DNA from: Isoetes taiwanensis | Taxonomy: Eukaryota > Streptophyta > Lycopodiopsida > Isoetales > Isoetaceae | Direction of reading: 5' to 3' | Assembly: GCA_021234155.1 (NCBI GenBank) | Contig: JAJEKV010000023.1 | Coordinates: 7,108,009-7,172,008, forward strand | Length of the DNA stretch: 64,000 nt | Shown here: piece after piece, positions 1 through 13,618 of the stretch | Numbering within the stretch: position 1 is the first letter of the stretch | How the letters are laid out: each line of letters begins with the position of its first letter | Made by a program: the position numbers and the translations under genes | Notes under the pieces: model-generated | What the model was told of the DNA's origin: nothing | What the model saw: the letters and a program-made list of their open reading frames with translations, nothing else | Database searches by the model: none

Positions 1-2648
1 TTGAATATGTGTAGCGGATTGGACTTGATTGTCTTAAACGGTATACGAAGATATCCAAAATCTAGATACTGTACTTCAGTTGGCTCTCTTGGAAAAGGGG
101 TTAGTGTAGTGGATTTAGCCATGGCGGGTACACATATTTTGGGTGACATTACAGATTTTTGGGTTGATAATTCGCTACCTGTTTCAGACCATTACCCAAT
201 CATCATGCAGATTGACATAAAAAAGGAGGAACAAAAATTGGGTGAAGTAAATAGAGAGGCAATATATATGAGACCAGATAGAATGAAGATGTACATGAAA
301 TATTGTGAAGAAAGGATACAAAGTATAACATGGCCAGCTGATGCAGTGAACATAGACAAAATACTTACCCAAGTATTGATGGAGGCAGCCACTCAATGCT
401 TTGTATCAAAACGAAAAGCAAAAGGGCTTTTGTGCAATGGATGGTATGATACCGAGTGCAAGCAAAAAAGGAAGGAATTTCAGAGAGCTAAGTCCGAGGA
501 GAAGAATGCACTAAGAATTGAGTATCGGAAATTAGTAAAGAGGAAAAAGAGAATGTACTTACAGAACAAACAGGAAATGTTGCTACAAGAACTTATAAAA
601 GAGCCAAAAAGATTTTGGAGTAGACTTAGACAACGAAGCAAAAGGGAGGAAGTATTGAGCGCGGAGGTGTTAATATCACAGGTTCGAAAATTATATCATA
701 TTGAAGGGATTGAAGATGAAATAAATAAATGTGGAAGGGCAAAGGATGCAGTTGGATTAGTAGCAGAAATGATTAAATGGGCAGGAGAGCACATTATTCA
801 AATAATAAAAAACATGATGAATGCAGTTTTGGTAGAGGGATTTCCCCCTTCCTGGCAAGTAAATCGGGTGATCCCCATTCATAAAACAGGTGATGTATAT
901 GATCCTAACAATTACAGAATGGTCATGGTTAGTAGTTTGTTTGCTAAGCTATTTGCAACCATAGTAGAACAAAAAGTGAGTAGATGGGCAGAAAATAATG
1001 ATATCAGAGCTGAAGGGCAGGCGGGATTTAGGCCAAACAGATCTACAATAGATCATTTGGTCACCCTGAGAGTAATGGCGTACTTCGATGAAGAAAACTA
1101 AAAAACCGCTATTTGCTTTGTTTGTAGATCTGACCAAAGCATTTGACATGCTAAGGAGGAGAAATATTTGGGAATATATGGAGAAAATAGGGGTTCCAAG
1201 TAATTTACAGAATGCAGTGGCGGTGTTATATGAAAAAGTAGTAGTGAGATTATCATCTCCTTTGAATGAAAAATGCAAAGAAGAAGTTATAAGTAATATT
1301 GGGGTAAAACAAGGATGCCCGTTGTCTCCAACACTTTTTGGGATATATGTGGATCAATTGGAGGATTGGCTAAAACGCAATGGAGGCACTGGGACAAACA
1401 TAGCGGGGTATGTAGTATTGCTTTTATTATATGCTGATGATATAGTGTTATTTGCAAGAAATGCAATAGATATGCAAAAGCAAATAGATGCACTGAGTGC
1501 TTTTTATGATAAGACGTACATGAAGGTAAATCCAACAAAACGAAAATTCTGATTTTTGGTATGAGAAAGCCCGAATTTCATTTCTGCTATAAAGGCCAGG
1601 AAATAGAAATTTGCAATACTTATAAGTATTTGGGTCTTATTGTGGGGAATACATATAGCTGGAATAGAGCAGTAGAACACCGAGCAGATGCGGGACTAAA
1701 GGCTCTGTATGCTATGCAAAGAAGATGTAAAAAAACAATGCTCGTAGATTGGCAGATGAAGAAACAATTGTATGTGGCATTAGTGAGAAGTGTATTGCTA
1801 TATGGCTGTGAAGCATGGGGACCCGGGTTGTCAATGGATATGTGGAAAAGAATAGAAAAGATACAGAAGAAATTGTTTCTATCGGAACTAGGAGTTAAAA
1901 TGCAGACACCATATCCTATGATGTTAGCAGAAGCAGGAATGATGAATGTGGAGGCAGAGGCACTATATCAAACGTTGAAATATATGATGAAGGTAAATGA
2001 CATGGAGGCAGAAAGGTTGCCAAGATTGGCTATGATACAAAGCAGTATAAAAGGGTGGTATGCTGAAATTGTTAAATGGCTTAATAAATGGGATATGTGC
2101 TTAGAGGATATGCCATCAGAGGTGTCAGAACTGCGTAGCTGGATATTTGTACATGTGCAACAAAAGCTTTGGAGGAATCCAAAAATCAAAATGTGCTATT
2201 ATAAGGAGGAGATCAATCCAATGCTAGTGGAAGCACCGCATCTATGTGAAAAATTATCGTACCATAAGAGACATGTTATATGCAGGATGAGATTGAGTTC
2301 ACATCATTTGGGAGTGGAAATAGGGAGATGGGGTAATGTGCCCCATGAAGCACGCACATGTAAGGTATGTGGATCGGAAGATGTTGAGGATGAAGAACAC
2401 GCCATCTTAAAATGTCCAAATTTACTCTAACATCGATGCGGTATTCCATACCAGAGGATATTACTTTGGGATGCTTTTTTCATTTACCATGCAAAGATAT
2501 TAGTAATTATTTAGTGGATATGTTGAAACTGAGAACGATGTATATAAAAAATTATAAATATTTGTTGGATGTATATGAGGGAGAGGAGAACGAGACAAGT
2601 GAAGCTCTACATGAGAGCACACTAGAAGTAGATGGAGAAGACTTGTAG
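1..2648 (+). pseudogene. LINE-a ORF2: endonuclease/reverse transcriptase, frameshifted
   Basis: This encodes the element's nicking and target-primed reverse transcription enzyme. The part present begins in the last third of the APE endonuclease, where the SDH motif (codons near 188-196) keeps the catalytic His. The reverse transcriptase follows in pieces: the template-contact region with GQAGFRP near 1017-1034 is in the first frame (1-1101). FVDLTKAFD (motif A), GVKQGCPLSPT (motif B) and LLLYADD (motif C, near 1425-1440) are in a second frame (1088-1552). The thumb with YKYLGL and a CKVCG...H...C zinc knuckle near 2360-2415 is in a third (1561-2430). A fourth frame (2412-2648) holds the C-terminal tail. 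The catalytic residues seem intact, but about three frameshifts make this copy dead, unless some are sequencing indels. Confidence 0.85.
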
Positions 2649-2660
2649 GGAATTTTGATA

Positions 2661-2690
2661 TGTCTTCTAGACCTGATGGTCTCATAGACA
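2661..2690 (+). other. LINE-a 3' terminal hairpin
   Basis: A two-part stem: the outer arms TGTCT (2661-2665) and AGACA (2686-2690) enclose a perfect inner stem AGACC/GGTCT with a TGAT loop. The same fold with different bases occurs at the 3' ends of the other two LINE copies. By analogy with stem-loops recognised by reverse transcriptases of stringent LINEs, it may mark the RNA for target-primed reverse transcription. Confidence 0.7.
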
Positions 2691-2715
2691 GTAAATAAAC
2701 ATTTCATTTCATTTC

Positions 2716-3053
<338 letters not shown>

Positions 3054-6000
3054 GGATTAGAGGCCTTCAGGTTTGGGGTATGGAATGTAAACAAATTGAA
3101 TGATACTAAAGCACAGGGTATGACTCCTATTTTGGACGAATTGGATGCTATTTGTTTTGTAGAAACGCATGAGCATGAGGAATGTGGTCTGCCGGAATTA
3201 AACGGGTTCCAACTGTTATCGTCCCTCTGGAATCCTAGGTTTGGAAATGGACCAAAAGATAATGGGGGGATTGCATGTTACATACGAAAGGAGTATAGTT
3301 CTTTGCTGAAAGAAGTGAAAAAGGATCCACATAACCAATATATTTGGTTTGAAATGCAAAAGCATGATACTAAACTGTATATTGCTGCTTGTTATTTTGC
3401 TCCTTTAGACAAAAAAGCATACAAAAAGCTGATTTGGATAGTCTTGACCCATTTTATCATCTTGAGCGTGACATTATACACTATCTTTCTTTTGGTTACG
3501 TGTTTGTTAGCGGGAGATTTTAATGCAAGGACAGCAAATTCCCAAGCAAACATCATTGGGGAGAAGGGCGATGTCTTATGGTTCAATGAATTAGATGAGA
3601 CGGAGATGGAAGAATTAGGCTGGAGCCGCTCTTCCAAAGACAATGCTCGGGTGACCTCTATGGGTAAGTCATTGCTAGCTTTGTGCACAAGTTTTGATTT
3701 CCGCATATGTAATGGTTTGAAGAGATTTCCGGGCACGGATATGCTTACCTGTAAAGGCAAAAGTGTCGTTGATTATCTGATTGGTGATGAGAATGCTATT
3801 GCTAGCATAAGGCACTTTATAATAGGGGAAGGTAGGGCTGAATCAGACCATAACCCTCTGCTGTTTTCTATTGCGACCCATAAAGAGATACTTCCAAAGA
3901 AACAGGATCTGTCTGCATCACATGGTTATCGAGTAAATATAAAAAAACAGGAGAAGTTTAGAAAGCTGATAGAAGAAACCACTCTAGAGGAACATGATGA
4001 GGCATCCCAGATGAGTGCAGACATTACTAGAGCTCTAGTGCAGGCTGCCCGATCATGCTTTCATTCTAACAGAGCAGCAAAAGGCTTACCGTGCAATTCT
4101 TGGTTTGACATGGATTGCAAGTTGGCACGCCAAAGATTTGTCTTGGCATCGGAAGCAAATAAGAAAGAATTGTTATTGGAGTACAAAAGATTGACACGAA
4201 GAAAAAAGAGGGCATATATCAAAGACAGGCAGTGGCAGCTGTTAAGGGATTGGGTTGTCGATCCTAAACGTTTTTGGAATAGGTTGAAAGTAAAGAAATG
4301 TCTGGAAAATGCATTGTCATGTGATACGCTGGTTGCTCATGTGCGTAAGCTCTATCATAAGGTTGACTTACAGGGGCAAACACCATTGCTGGCTTGGGAT
4401 ACAGATATCTTCACTACGGATGATATATGCTGTGGCATTAAGAGACTGGCTAATAATAAAGCCGCTGATAGTTTGGGGTTGGTTGCTGAATTGGTTAAAT
4501 GGGCTGGTGACACAATTATAGAGTATATCTGCAGTATGTTCAATAAGGTGATGAGGCAGGGGTTTCCATCAGAATGGCAATGTAGCAGAGTGGTGCCGGT
4601 GCTTAAGGGAGGAGATGTAGCTGATCCGAATAATTATCGGACAATTATGGTAAACAACTTATGGGCTAAGTTATTTGCTACCATTGTTGAGGGAAAGCCG
4701 AGTGCTTGGGCGAGGAGACCGGGCGTGAGAGCCAAAGGGCGGCGCGTGCTTTAGGCCTCAATATTCCACGATAGACCAGCTGGTAACCTTGCGGGCTATC
4801 GTGGAGAATGTGAAAGGAAAGAAAAAACCGTTGTTTATGGCATTTGTAGACTACACTAAGGCATTTGATACAGTGCCTCGCGAAAAATTATGGGACCGAA
4901 TGGATGCTTTGAATGTTCCGCTTGAGCTAAGAACGACCACTTTCGAGATTATATGAAAAAGTTTTAGTAGAGCTCTCAAGACCTTGGTCCGATATTTGCA
5001 AGCAACGATAATCAGTAATATTGGGGTGAAACAAGGATGCCCTCTTTTTCCCCGACGCTCTTGATATCTTTATAGATGAACTTGAAGATTGGATTTTGTA
5101 TAATGGCGGTCCAGGAGCAATTCTAGCTGAGCATGTGGTATCCTTATTGCTGTATGCAGATGATGTAGTCCTCATTGCAAGGACGAAGCAAGGGTTGGAT
5201 AAACACCTGGAAATTCTAGCTACATTTTGTGATAGAACCGGTCCGAGGTAAATATCTCCAAGACTAAAGTTATGGTAGTGGGCACGCTTGCTAAGCATGT
5301 ATTTTGTTATAAAGGACTGGTGGACCGGAGAGTGACCTCTTTCAAATATTTAGGGATCATTTTTGAAAACAATTACAGGTGGAACCAATGTGTTGAGCAA
5401 AGGTGCAGCAATGGATTAAAAGCCTTGTGTGCACTCCAGAGACAATGCAGAAGGAGTTACTTATGGAATTGGTCCATGAAAAAGATGCTCTTCAAGACTT
5501 TGGTCCAAACGGTAGTCCTGTATGGATGTGAGGTTTGGGGCCCGAGTCTTCCAGCTAATTTGTGGCTAGCAATTGAGAAATTGCAAAAAAGATTCCTATA
5601 TTCTGAACTAGGTGTCAAAATCACGCACACCATATGCTATGATGTTGGCGTAGGAGGGTTGCTCCCTTTGGAAGGGGAAGCCATAGTGCATTTTGCGGCA
5701 TATGTTGCCAAAGTTCATCGCATGGAAGATGACCGCCTACCACATATTGCTATGCATGCTAGCAAGGACAAGGGATGGTATCATGATGCAGAGGTCTGGT
5801 TAAAGAAGTGGAACATGAACTTGGATGAACTACAGGGCAGTAAAGAGGATATACGTAAGTTAGTAATGTAACGGGTATACTAAAAAGTTATGGAGGACTC
5901 GGAGACTAAGATGTTGTTCTACCGCACATCACTAAACCCAAGACTTATAGAAGCCAAGTATCTATCCGATGGCGTCTCCTTGCATTTTAGGCATGTGATG

Positions 6001-6358
6001 GCTCGCGTGAGACTTAGCTTCGCATTATCACGAAGATAGAGACGGGAGATGGCACGGATACCTCGAGACAAACGCGATATGTGAGTTTTGTGAAAGCGGA
6101 CACATAGAGGATGAACTTCACACCTTGCTTTGTTGCTCAGCATATGATGATATCAGATACAAGCACGGGATACAGGCTAAGACATTGCTAGAACTTTTTG
6201 AGCTCCCAACCTTGAAAACTTGTCATTTTATATTTGACGTACTCCATGTTAGAGAGAAGTTCTTTAAGGTCGATAATAATAATTTTGTTGATGATATTAC
6301 CTCGGAGAGTGAGAGTAGCGCCTATCTGGATGATATCGGTGGCATTTTTTTGATGTAA
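3054..6358 (+). pseudogene. LINE-b ORF2: endonuclease/reverse transcriptase, decayed
   Basis: The endonuclease runs from FGVWNVN (from 3072) through CFVETHE (catalytic Glu), AGDFNART near 3510-3535 and ESDHNPL near 3840. A hydrophobic stretch between YFAPLDKKAY and AGDFNART is not present in LINE-c and looks like a frameshift patch or small insertion. The reverse transcriptase continues to 4754 and then breaks; motif A (FVDYTKAFD, near 4840-4870), GVKQGCPL (near 5020-5045) and LLYADDVVL (near 5148-5175) lie in changing frames. The thumb and C-terminal part are open at 5272-5871, and a C-X2-C...H knuckle and KHGIQ motif are readable near 6080-6180. Many indels make this a pseudogene. Confidence 0.8.
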
Positions 6359-6359
6359 T

Positions 6360-6396
6360 GTCTGTTAGTCTTATAGACTGATGGGTCTCAACGGAC
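6360..6396 (+). other. LINE-b 3' terminal hairpin
   Basis: The outer 7-bp stem GTCTGTT (6360-6366) / AACGGAC (6390-6396) has one T-G wobble. It encloses AGTCT/AGACT or AGACT/GGTCT alternatives. The bases differ from LINE-a and LINE-c but the fold is kept, and GTAATAAACACTTC follows as in the other copies. Confidence 0.65.
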
Positions 6397-6420
6397 GTAA
6401 TAAACACTTCACTTCACTTC

Positions 6421-6624
<204 letters not shown>

Positions 6625-6683
6625 CAACCATGGCATCGGGGAACAAGAACGAAAGCATTGAAGGGAAAAGAAATGGAAACTAA

Positions 6684-7077
6684 AAAGTGGTTAATAGTCC
6701 AAACACAGTGCTGCACGGCTCCTTGTCTCCTTCGTGTAATGCAAAGATGGCAGGGACATACAAAGTAAGGATGCAATAGGGCAGCATGTAGGGTCGAGTC
6801 TAGCGGTGGTGGTGCGAGCAAGGCACATCGGGGGCTACCGGAAACTAATGCATCGGGGTTTATTGTGGATCGATAAATGTAACCCGAAATCCCAAGCAAA
6901 GATCGTGGGTCTTCTTCCCAAAGATCTGCGGATCTCAAACCTCTCTCTCGCTGGACTAGAAGCCTCCTAATAGGGCTGGGAGCATCGAGAACGATGGGGG
7001 CATTAGGAAATTTTACTGGGGCATGGATCGGGGTATGATGATATTGATGAATATGAACGAGTGTGATGATGAAATTG
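6684..7077 (+). other. LINE-c leader or decayed 5' part of ORF1
   Basis: No long reading frame. Short Met-started frames lie at 6630 and 7023, both soon stopped. I see no promoter motif that I can defend. Confidence 0.4.
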
Positions 7078-7694
7078 ATGGAGATGATGGAGGCAAATAG
7101 AAGAGAATCTGCCAGCTTGCGAAAAAGCTCGACTAGCGCATTGCGGGGATCACTATCACTCAAGGAGCTGAAAAACGAAAATAAGATTCTTAAAGAGGAG
7201 GTAGCGTAAATCAGATCCCGGAGGAACTTTGATAACGACGATGATGAGAGTGATGAAGAGGAAAAAGATAGTATCGGGGAGATTGTTGATAAGATGAACT
7301 CTAGAATGAATGATATCTTTGGAACATCGGAAATAGAAAAGAGATCGTGCAACATACCTGGATTGCTCGGGCTGCCGAGGTGGAGAATGAGACTTGCTCA
7401 AATGAGGTTAGTAACCTATTGCATGACCGTATGGAATTAAATGTTTCCGTTCTAAATGCATTCAGGATTGGTAAGAAAGAGGACAGGCCCAGGCATGTCA
7501 TAGCAAAATTTGCATCTAGAGATGATAAATCTGCAGTCCTCAAGCAATCAAGCATGCTCAAAGGCCTAAACATTTGGATAAATGAAGATTTAACGCCACT
7601 CAATATGCAAAAAGCATTTATTGAAATTGCTAAAATGAAAGAGGCTAGGAAGAATAACCAAAAAGCATTCGGAGAAATGGGAAAGTGCATATAG
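7078..7694 (+). pseudogene. LINE-c ORF1: coiled-coil plus RRM-like RNA-binding protein, broken
   Basis: The first part (ATG 7078, stop near 7209) is rich in Glu, Lys and Leu (KELKNENKILKEE), like the coiled coil that trimerises LINE ORF1 proteins. An acidic stretch (DDDESDEEEKD) follows. After a frame change, 7347-7694 reads through an RRM-like domain with RIGKKEDRPRHVIAKF and LKGLNIWINEDLT, both hallmarks of LINE ORF1 proteins in this group. The protein would bind element RNA and act as a chaperone in the RNP. At least one stop and one frameshift break it. Confidence 0.65.
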
Positions 7695-7719
7695 AACCAA
7701 ATGATAGGCGAGAGACCAT

Positions 7720-10700
7720 CGTAATAATGGCCTGAATGTCAATCATTTGACCAGCTTTAAGATAGATCAGATAAAGGATATCCTGGATGGAGTAGATTTA
7801 ATATTCTTTATAGAAACATGGGAAAATGAGGAAAGTGGTCTGCCAGATATTGATGACTTCGTGCTAGTGCACTCAGTTTGGCATAAAAAGGGATGGAGGA
7901 GAAGAGGATTCGGAGGGATAGCGTGTTATGTACGGAAGGAATTTGAACACCTAATAAGCCTTGTAAGTAACCAGGACAGTAAACAATATGTATGGATTGA
8001 GTTAGCAGGCACAGAAAGAAAGGTATTTGTTGCTGGATGTTACTTTCCACCGTTAAAAAGGGAAACCTATAAGCAATACAATTTAGACATGGGTGATCCA
8101 TTACAAAAGCTGGAGGCAGACTGTCTTCGACTGTTAGGAGCAGGGGATGTAGTATTGCTAGGAGATTTTAATGGTCGTACAGCAGGTAAACAGGCAGCAT
8201 TGGCAAGTGAGGGTGGAGATCCATTATGGGCAGAGAACATGGACGAATCTGAATTGCAAGCAGTAGGATGGAGGAGACAATCTCACGATGTCAGCAAATG
8301 GGTAACGGCTATGGGACAGCATGTTTTGGATATGTGTACTGGAACAAATATGGTAATATACAACGGTACCGAACATTTTCCCAATACTGCAAGATGTACC
8401 TGTAGAGGGAAAAGTGTTGTAGATTATTTTTTGGCTTCTGCATCTTTTAGTAAAAATGTCAAAAGTTTTGAAATCAAAGATATACAGGCTGAATCGGACC
8501 ATGTACCATTATTGATGAGTATCTTAATTGCTGGCAAGCAGGCTCGGGTTGATAAAATGCACAGATGTGGCATGAACTTGAACTATAAAAAGGCTGACAT
8601 GTATTTTGAAAAATGTGAAGAATACAGTGTAGACATTGAATGGCCAGATAATGTTAATGGCAAAAGTGAGGTTATGACCTCCTTGTTGCTAAAGGCTGCG
8701 CAAGAATGCTTCATGTCTAGACGCCGACTCAAAGGGCTTCCATGTAATGGGTGGTTCGATGCGGATTGTAAATCCAAGCAGAAACAATATAAGCAAGCTG
8801 TGGGTGAAGTACGCACTCAATACATTAAAGAATTTAAAAAGCTGGTCAGACGAAAAAAGAGAGCGTATCTTAAGCAGAAACAAGATGAGCTAGTGATCTC
8901 TTTGCTAGAGAATCCAAGAAAATTTTGGAGCAAAATGAAAGGAGGCAAAGTGGAAACCCCACCGTTACCAGTAAATAGTCTTATCAGACAGGTTAGGAAA
9001 CTGTACGAAGTAGAAGGTGTTGAGGAAAATATAGTGGTGACAGGTTCAGAACTATGTTTTACATCTGAAGATGTAATTGAAGGTTTGAAGAAATTATCAA
9101 ATGGGAAAGCTAGAGATAATATGGGCTTAGCAGCAGAGATGCTGAAATGGGCTGAGGGTGTAATACTGGAGCAATTAGTAGAAATGTTTAACGCAGCAAA
9201 TAAGGAAGGTTTTCCTGAGAGTTGGAAGTCCAACAGGGTAGTACCAATATATAAATCAGGAGATGTAAAAGATCCAGGAAATTATCGTATGATAATGGTT
9301 GGCAATATATTTGCAAAACTGTATGCCACTATGATAGAGCGTAAAATAAGCAGTTGGGCAGAAGACCACAATGTAAGGGCCAAAGGGCAGGCGGGTTTTA
9401 GGCCAAGGAAGAGCACAATTGATCACTTAGTGACACTCAGAGCTATGATGGATATGGTCAAGGGGATCAGAAAACCCATGTTTGCATGCTTTGTAGACTT
9501 TGCAAAGGCATTTGACATGGTAAGTAGAGGAAACCTGTGGGAGGCAATGGAAAGGATCAATGTGCCTAGACATTTGAGAGATGCTGTGAAAGTACTTTAT
9601 GAGAAGGTAATTATACAACTATCATCTCCATATGTAGAGGAATGTGGAGAAAAGGTGATGAGTAATATTGGGGTTAAGCAGGGCTGCCCTCTTTCGCCCA
9701 CATTGTTCGGCCTCTTCATTGATGACCTGGAAAATTGGATAGTTGGGCTTGGAGGAGATGGAATGCAATTGGCTGGGTACGCTATAATGTTGCTATTATA
9801 CGCTGATGATGTAGTATTGCTCTCTCGTAGTAAAGAAGGGATGCAGAGACACCTAACCATATTGGAAGCTTTTTGCGTGATAACAGGTATGCAAGTCAAT
9901 CTGCAAAAGACTAAAATTATGATCTTTGGCACAAATGTGGAAGATAATTACTCATTTATGTATAAGGGGGTAAGTGTGGAGATATCACCCACTTATAAGT
10001 ATCTCGGCCTAGTTGTGGATAAGCATTTTACCTGGAATGAAACAGTGGAACAAAGAGTAAATGCGGGTATTAAGGCCCTATATGCAATGCAGAAGAAGTG
10101 TTTAAAGTCCAAAGTTTTTAGGTTTGGGCTTAAGAAAATGTTGTATAAAACTTTAGTTGCGGTCGGTTGTGTTATACCTGATGTGAGGTATGGGGCCGGC
10201 CTATCTCTCAGGATGTGGAAAAAGATAGAAAGAATTCAGAAGAAATTTCTTCATATAGAACTAGGGGTAAAGACGCAAACCCCCTATGAAATGATGATGG
10301 CTGAATGTGGAATGTTGCATTTGGAGGGTGAAGCACTTTGTCGCTTCCTCACATACCTAACTAAGGTTGGAGGTTTGAGGGAAGATAGTTACCCCAGGTT
10401 AGCTTTAAAGGCCACGTTTGACAAAGGGTGGTATGCAGAGGGCATAGCTTGGTTACACAAGTGGGGGATGCAGATTGATGATTTGATGAGAAATAAAGAT
10501 AGAATCCGAGAATGGGTAAAAGAGTCTATGCTGGGAAGAATATGGTCTAACCCCCGCAAAAATGCAAAGATTACGTAATAATTATGAACCCAAATCTGCA
10601 AGAGATGCCATATTTGAATGCAGATGTTACCCCAAATAAGCGCCACACTATATGTAGGATGAGGCTAAGTGCGCACCATCTTGGGGTTGAAGTAGGTAGA

Positions 10701-11039
10701 TGGTACAATATTCAAAGAGAATACAGGACTTGCAGAGCGTGTGGAACAGATGAGGTAGAAGATGAGACACATTCGATCCTACAGTGCCCAGCATATCAAA
10801 CGCTCCGAGATAGATATGGCATTCAATCACAAACGCTTTGGCAGTTTTTTGAGCTTGATGCTTCTATTACTGGTAGCTTTTTGATACAACTATTAAAAAT
10901 AAGAGATGCATGTATCAGTAGAAATACTTTAGAATGTAGTGATGACGAGATAGAGGAGAGGGATGATGGGGACCTTGATGAAGGCCCATCTGATACAGAT
11001 GCCTTGTATGAGGATTATGTAATGACTGTAAACGTCTAA
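7720..11039 (+). pseudogene. LINE-c ORF2: APE endonuclease, reverse transcriptase, zinc knuckle
   Basis: Almost complete. The open frame is in place by 7720 and needs no ATG to reach the first motif (NVNHLT at 7735; a TTG is at 7747). Counting from 7747, the endonuclease shows FFIETWE near residue 20, LLGDFNGRT near 140 and ESDHVPL near 249. The reverse transcriptase shows GQAGFRPRKST, FVDFAKAFD near 583, GVKQGCPLSPT near 640 and YADD at 685-688. Beside KTLVAVGC (residue ~800) the sequence differs from its sisters, as if two compensating indels shifted the frame briefly. The frame stops at 10578; the C-terminal knuckle CRACG...H...C and GIQSQTL continue in another frame at 10584-11039. One repair would give a full enzyme, so this copy is young compared with LINE-b. 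Confidence 0.88.
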
Positions 11040-11063
11040 TAGACCTGATGGTCTCAATAGACG
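11033..11063 (+). other. LINE-c 3' terminal hairpin
   Basis: The outer stem CGTCTA (11033-11038) / TAGACG (11058-11063) encloses the inner stem AGACC (11041-11045) / GGTCT (11050-11054) with loop TGAT. The inner stem is identical to LINE-a; the outer differs with paired changes. Confidence 0.72.
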
Positions 11064-11079
11064 TAATAAACACTCTCTT

Positions 11080-11267
<188 letters not shown>

Positions 11268-11492
11268 GGCGCAAACTTGTGGGCCACATTGCATCATATA
11301 AGCAACATATTTTGGAACATATATAAGCAACATATTTTGGAACATGCGGCGAGGGTTCACGATAAACGCAGCCTTGCAATAAAGAAGAACTAGTGAAATA
11401 TGCATTATCACTGTTGCAAGCGTAAGCATGAGATATGCAAAATGAGAAAGCATCGCTTTTAAAATGTCGCTTTAAAATGGAACGTCATAAAA

Positions 11493-11531
11493 TCTATTCT
11501 ATTCTATTCTATTCTATTCTATTCTATTCTA
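11493..11531. repeat. (ATTCT)n pentanucleotide microsatellite
   Basis: Seven to eight ATTCT units. Related units recur near 12697 and, as AGAAT, at 51375-51460. Confidence 0.95.
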
Positions 11532-11644
11532 TCCTATTTTCTTCTATTTTTTATCATGTAAATGCTAGAAGATTTTTTTTTTCCAGTAGATCTTGTCCTT
11601 GAATAAAATGGTATTTTTGTTCGTTTAAGGGGGATATCATTGTC

Positions 11645-11730
11645 AACCAGGGCTCCCCGCTTCACGGGTCGCCCTGGTTTCCAATCAGGAATGCAGGGTA
11701 AAGGGCCTTTCCCTTTACGACATGTTTCCC
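11645..11730. other. Cluster of nested hairpins
   Basis: The perfect 9-bp arms AACCAGGGC (11645-11653) / GCCCTGGTT (11671-11679) enclose CCCG/CGGG. A second perfect 8-bp hairpin GTAAAGGG (11698-11705) / CCCTTTAC (11711-11718) follows, then the palindrome CCCATGGG. It is GC-rich against an AT-rich background. No RNA family recognised. Confidence 0.6.
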
Positions 11731-12204
11731 ATGGGTTCTAACTTTTGAATTTCTCTTCAAAGGGTGCAGGTGATAGCTCTACCCACTTGGAACTAGTGAG
11801 GCCAAAACTAAAGTGCAGAACGTTGGATTGGTGGTATTTTTGTTGTTCATAATCTTGTAGTTTTTGTATAAAGTGCCCTATAAGTGATTTTAAATTCCCT
11901 TCAAAGGCCCATAGGCCGCTTGTTTGGTGGATGACAGAAATTGAACTAATTTCCTTCCAGAAATGTATGTATAAAGTATAATTTTTTTGTATATAAATAA
12001 TATCATCTATTATAGTTTTTTTTGTATAGTTCACCTCTAATATTACAAGATTTATGGCAAAAATCTTAAGCATGATCTATGTTTTCTAGTTCAAATACAC
12101 TTCATGTGCTACGTGGCTACATGGAAGGTTTACTGGGGTTCTCATTTACCCAGTGAGAAAGCAAGAAATCAAAATGGGGCTGATATGGCCAAGACTAGAC
12201 GGAC

Positions 12205-12320
12205 AGACGGACGGAATAGAATAGGATAAAATAGAATAGAAAGGAAGGAAGGAAGGATAGATAGATAGGTAGGTAGGTAGGTAGGTAGGTAGGTAGGTAG
12301 GTAGACAGACAGACAGACAA
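12205..12320. repeat. Compound tetranucleotide microsatellite
   Basis: Consecutive blocks of GAAG, GATA, GGTA and GACA units, preceded by GACG and AATAG units. Confidence 0.95.
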
Positions 12321-13618
12321 ACTCGTCCACTATTTAATACTAAATGATGACATAAATATTTATTGCTTGGATATTTGGCTTGTTGGTAATGCACTAGGGC
12401 TTTTAACAATGAGGTTAACAATTCAATTTCTTGTCAAAGCAAAGGGGAATTTCCATTTTTCTAAATCTTTTTGTTTTGAGTCCTCTTCAAAATGAACTAA
12501 TCTTGTATTTTTGTGTAAACACTATAACTATCATAAAGAAAAGTACTAGCTAGCTATAAGAAAACACTAGCTATAAGCATAAATGCTAACTTATAGATGT
12601 CCAATTTTATTTTTAATTTAAAACATGTTTTGACACTATTTATTATTCGATTGAATGTCAATCACTTGATCTTTTGATCTTCCTTAAAAAATTTATTCTA
12701 TTCTATTCTATCCTCATCCTCCTTAAAGTGCTTGCCCTTGGAATCATCATCACTTGTGTCCTCATCTTCCTTTCGGGGTTTATCGTTATCATCATTATCC
12801 CCCAGTTTTGTGTAGAGCATATGCTCTACATCCATCTCTCGAGTCTCGATACATTTACTTTTACAAGGTTGGAAGTTGAAAATGTTGATCGCAGAAGTGT
12901 TTATTGAAAACAACAATATTATGTTTCCATTGCCCAACCAAGAAGAGTTTAGCATCATAATAAGCTTTTGAACTATCGATAAGGATTTCTTTGGCAGTCA
13001 TATCTTCAAAAAATTGAATAACAAACAGGTAAATAACTGATCTTCAAAAATATGGCAGTGATCTATGTATATGTTGGCAACTTCGTTTCTGATCAATATT
13101 GACGAGCACTTCTCTGGAACCTGAAGAAAGGAGTTAGTACAAATACTAAAAACTTGCAAAATTGAGCTTCTTCATAAATCAGCTTTTCAAGATTCGCTTG
13201 AGCTGGGTAATGAAACTTTCCAAATTGCGGATAATACCCTCTGAGGTAACCCAAGTGGTTCCCTTAATAAGTGCCCAGTTTGGGACATGTTGCCGAGTAG
13301 ACTTTGTCCAAGTCATCCAAGCGAGGATCTAAATTTAGGTCATTCTGCAAAAGAAGCAATGCAATATCTGGAGATTGCAAGAGAGAAGTATGCCAAGTAT
13401 CATCTTTTGTAGGTTGATAAGGAGGCATACCCTGGAAAACATCAATGTCCTTATCTGATTTGAACAAGGAATTGACTTTTTGGAGCATTAAAGAGGTAAA
13501 GTGTTGAATCTCTTTCCACTATCTATCCATCCATCCATCCATCCACTAGTTTGCTTATAGTGTCTGCCAATTGATTTCATATCTTGTCATTGAAGTCTTA
13601 GCATTAGTCAATATGGTG

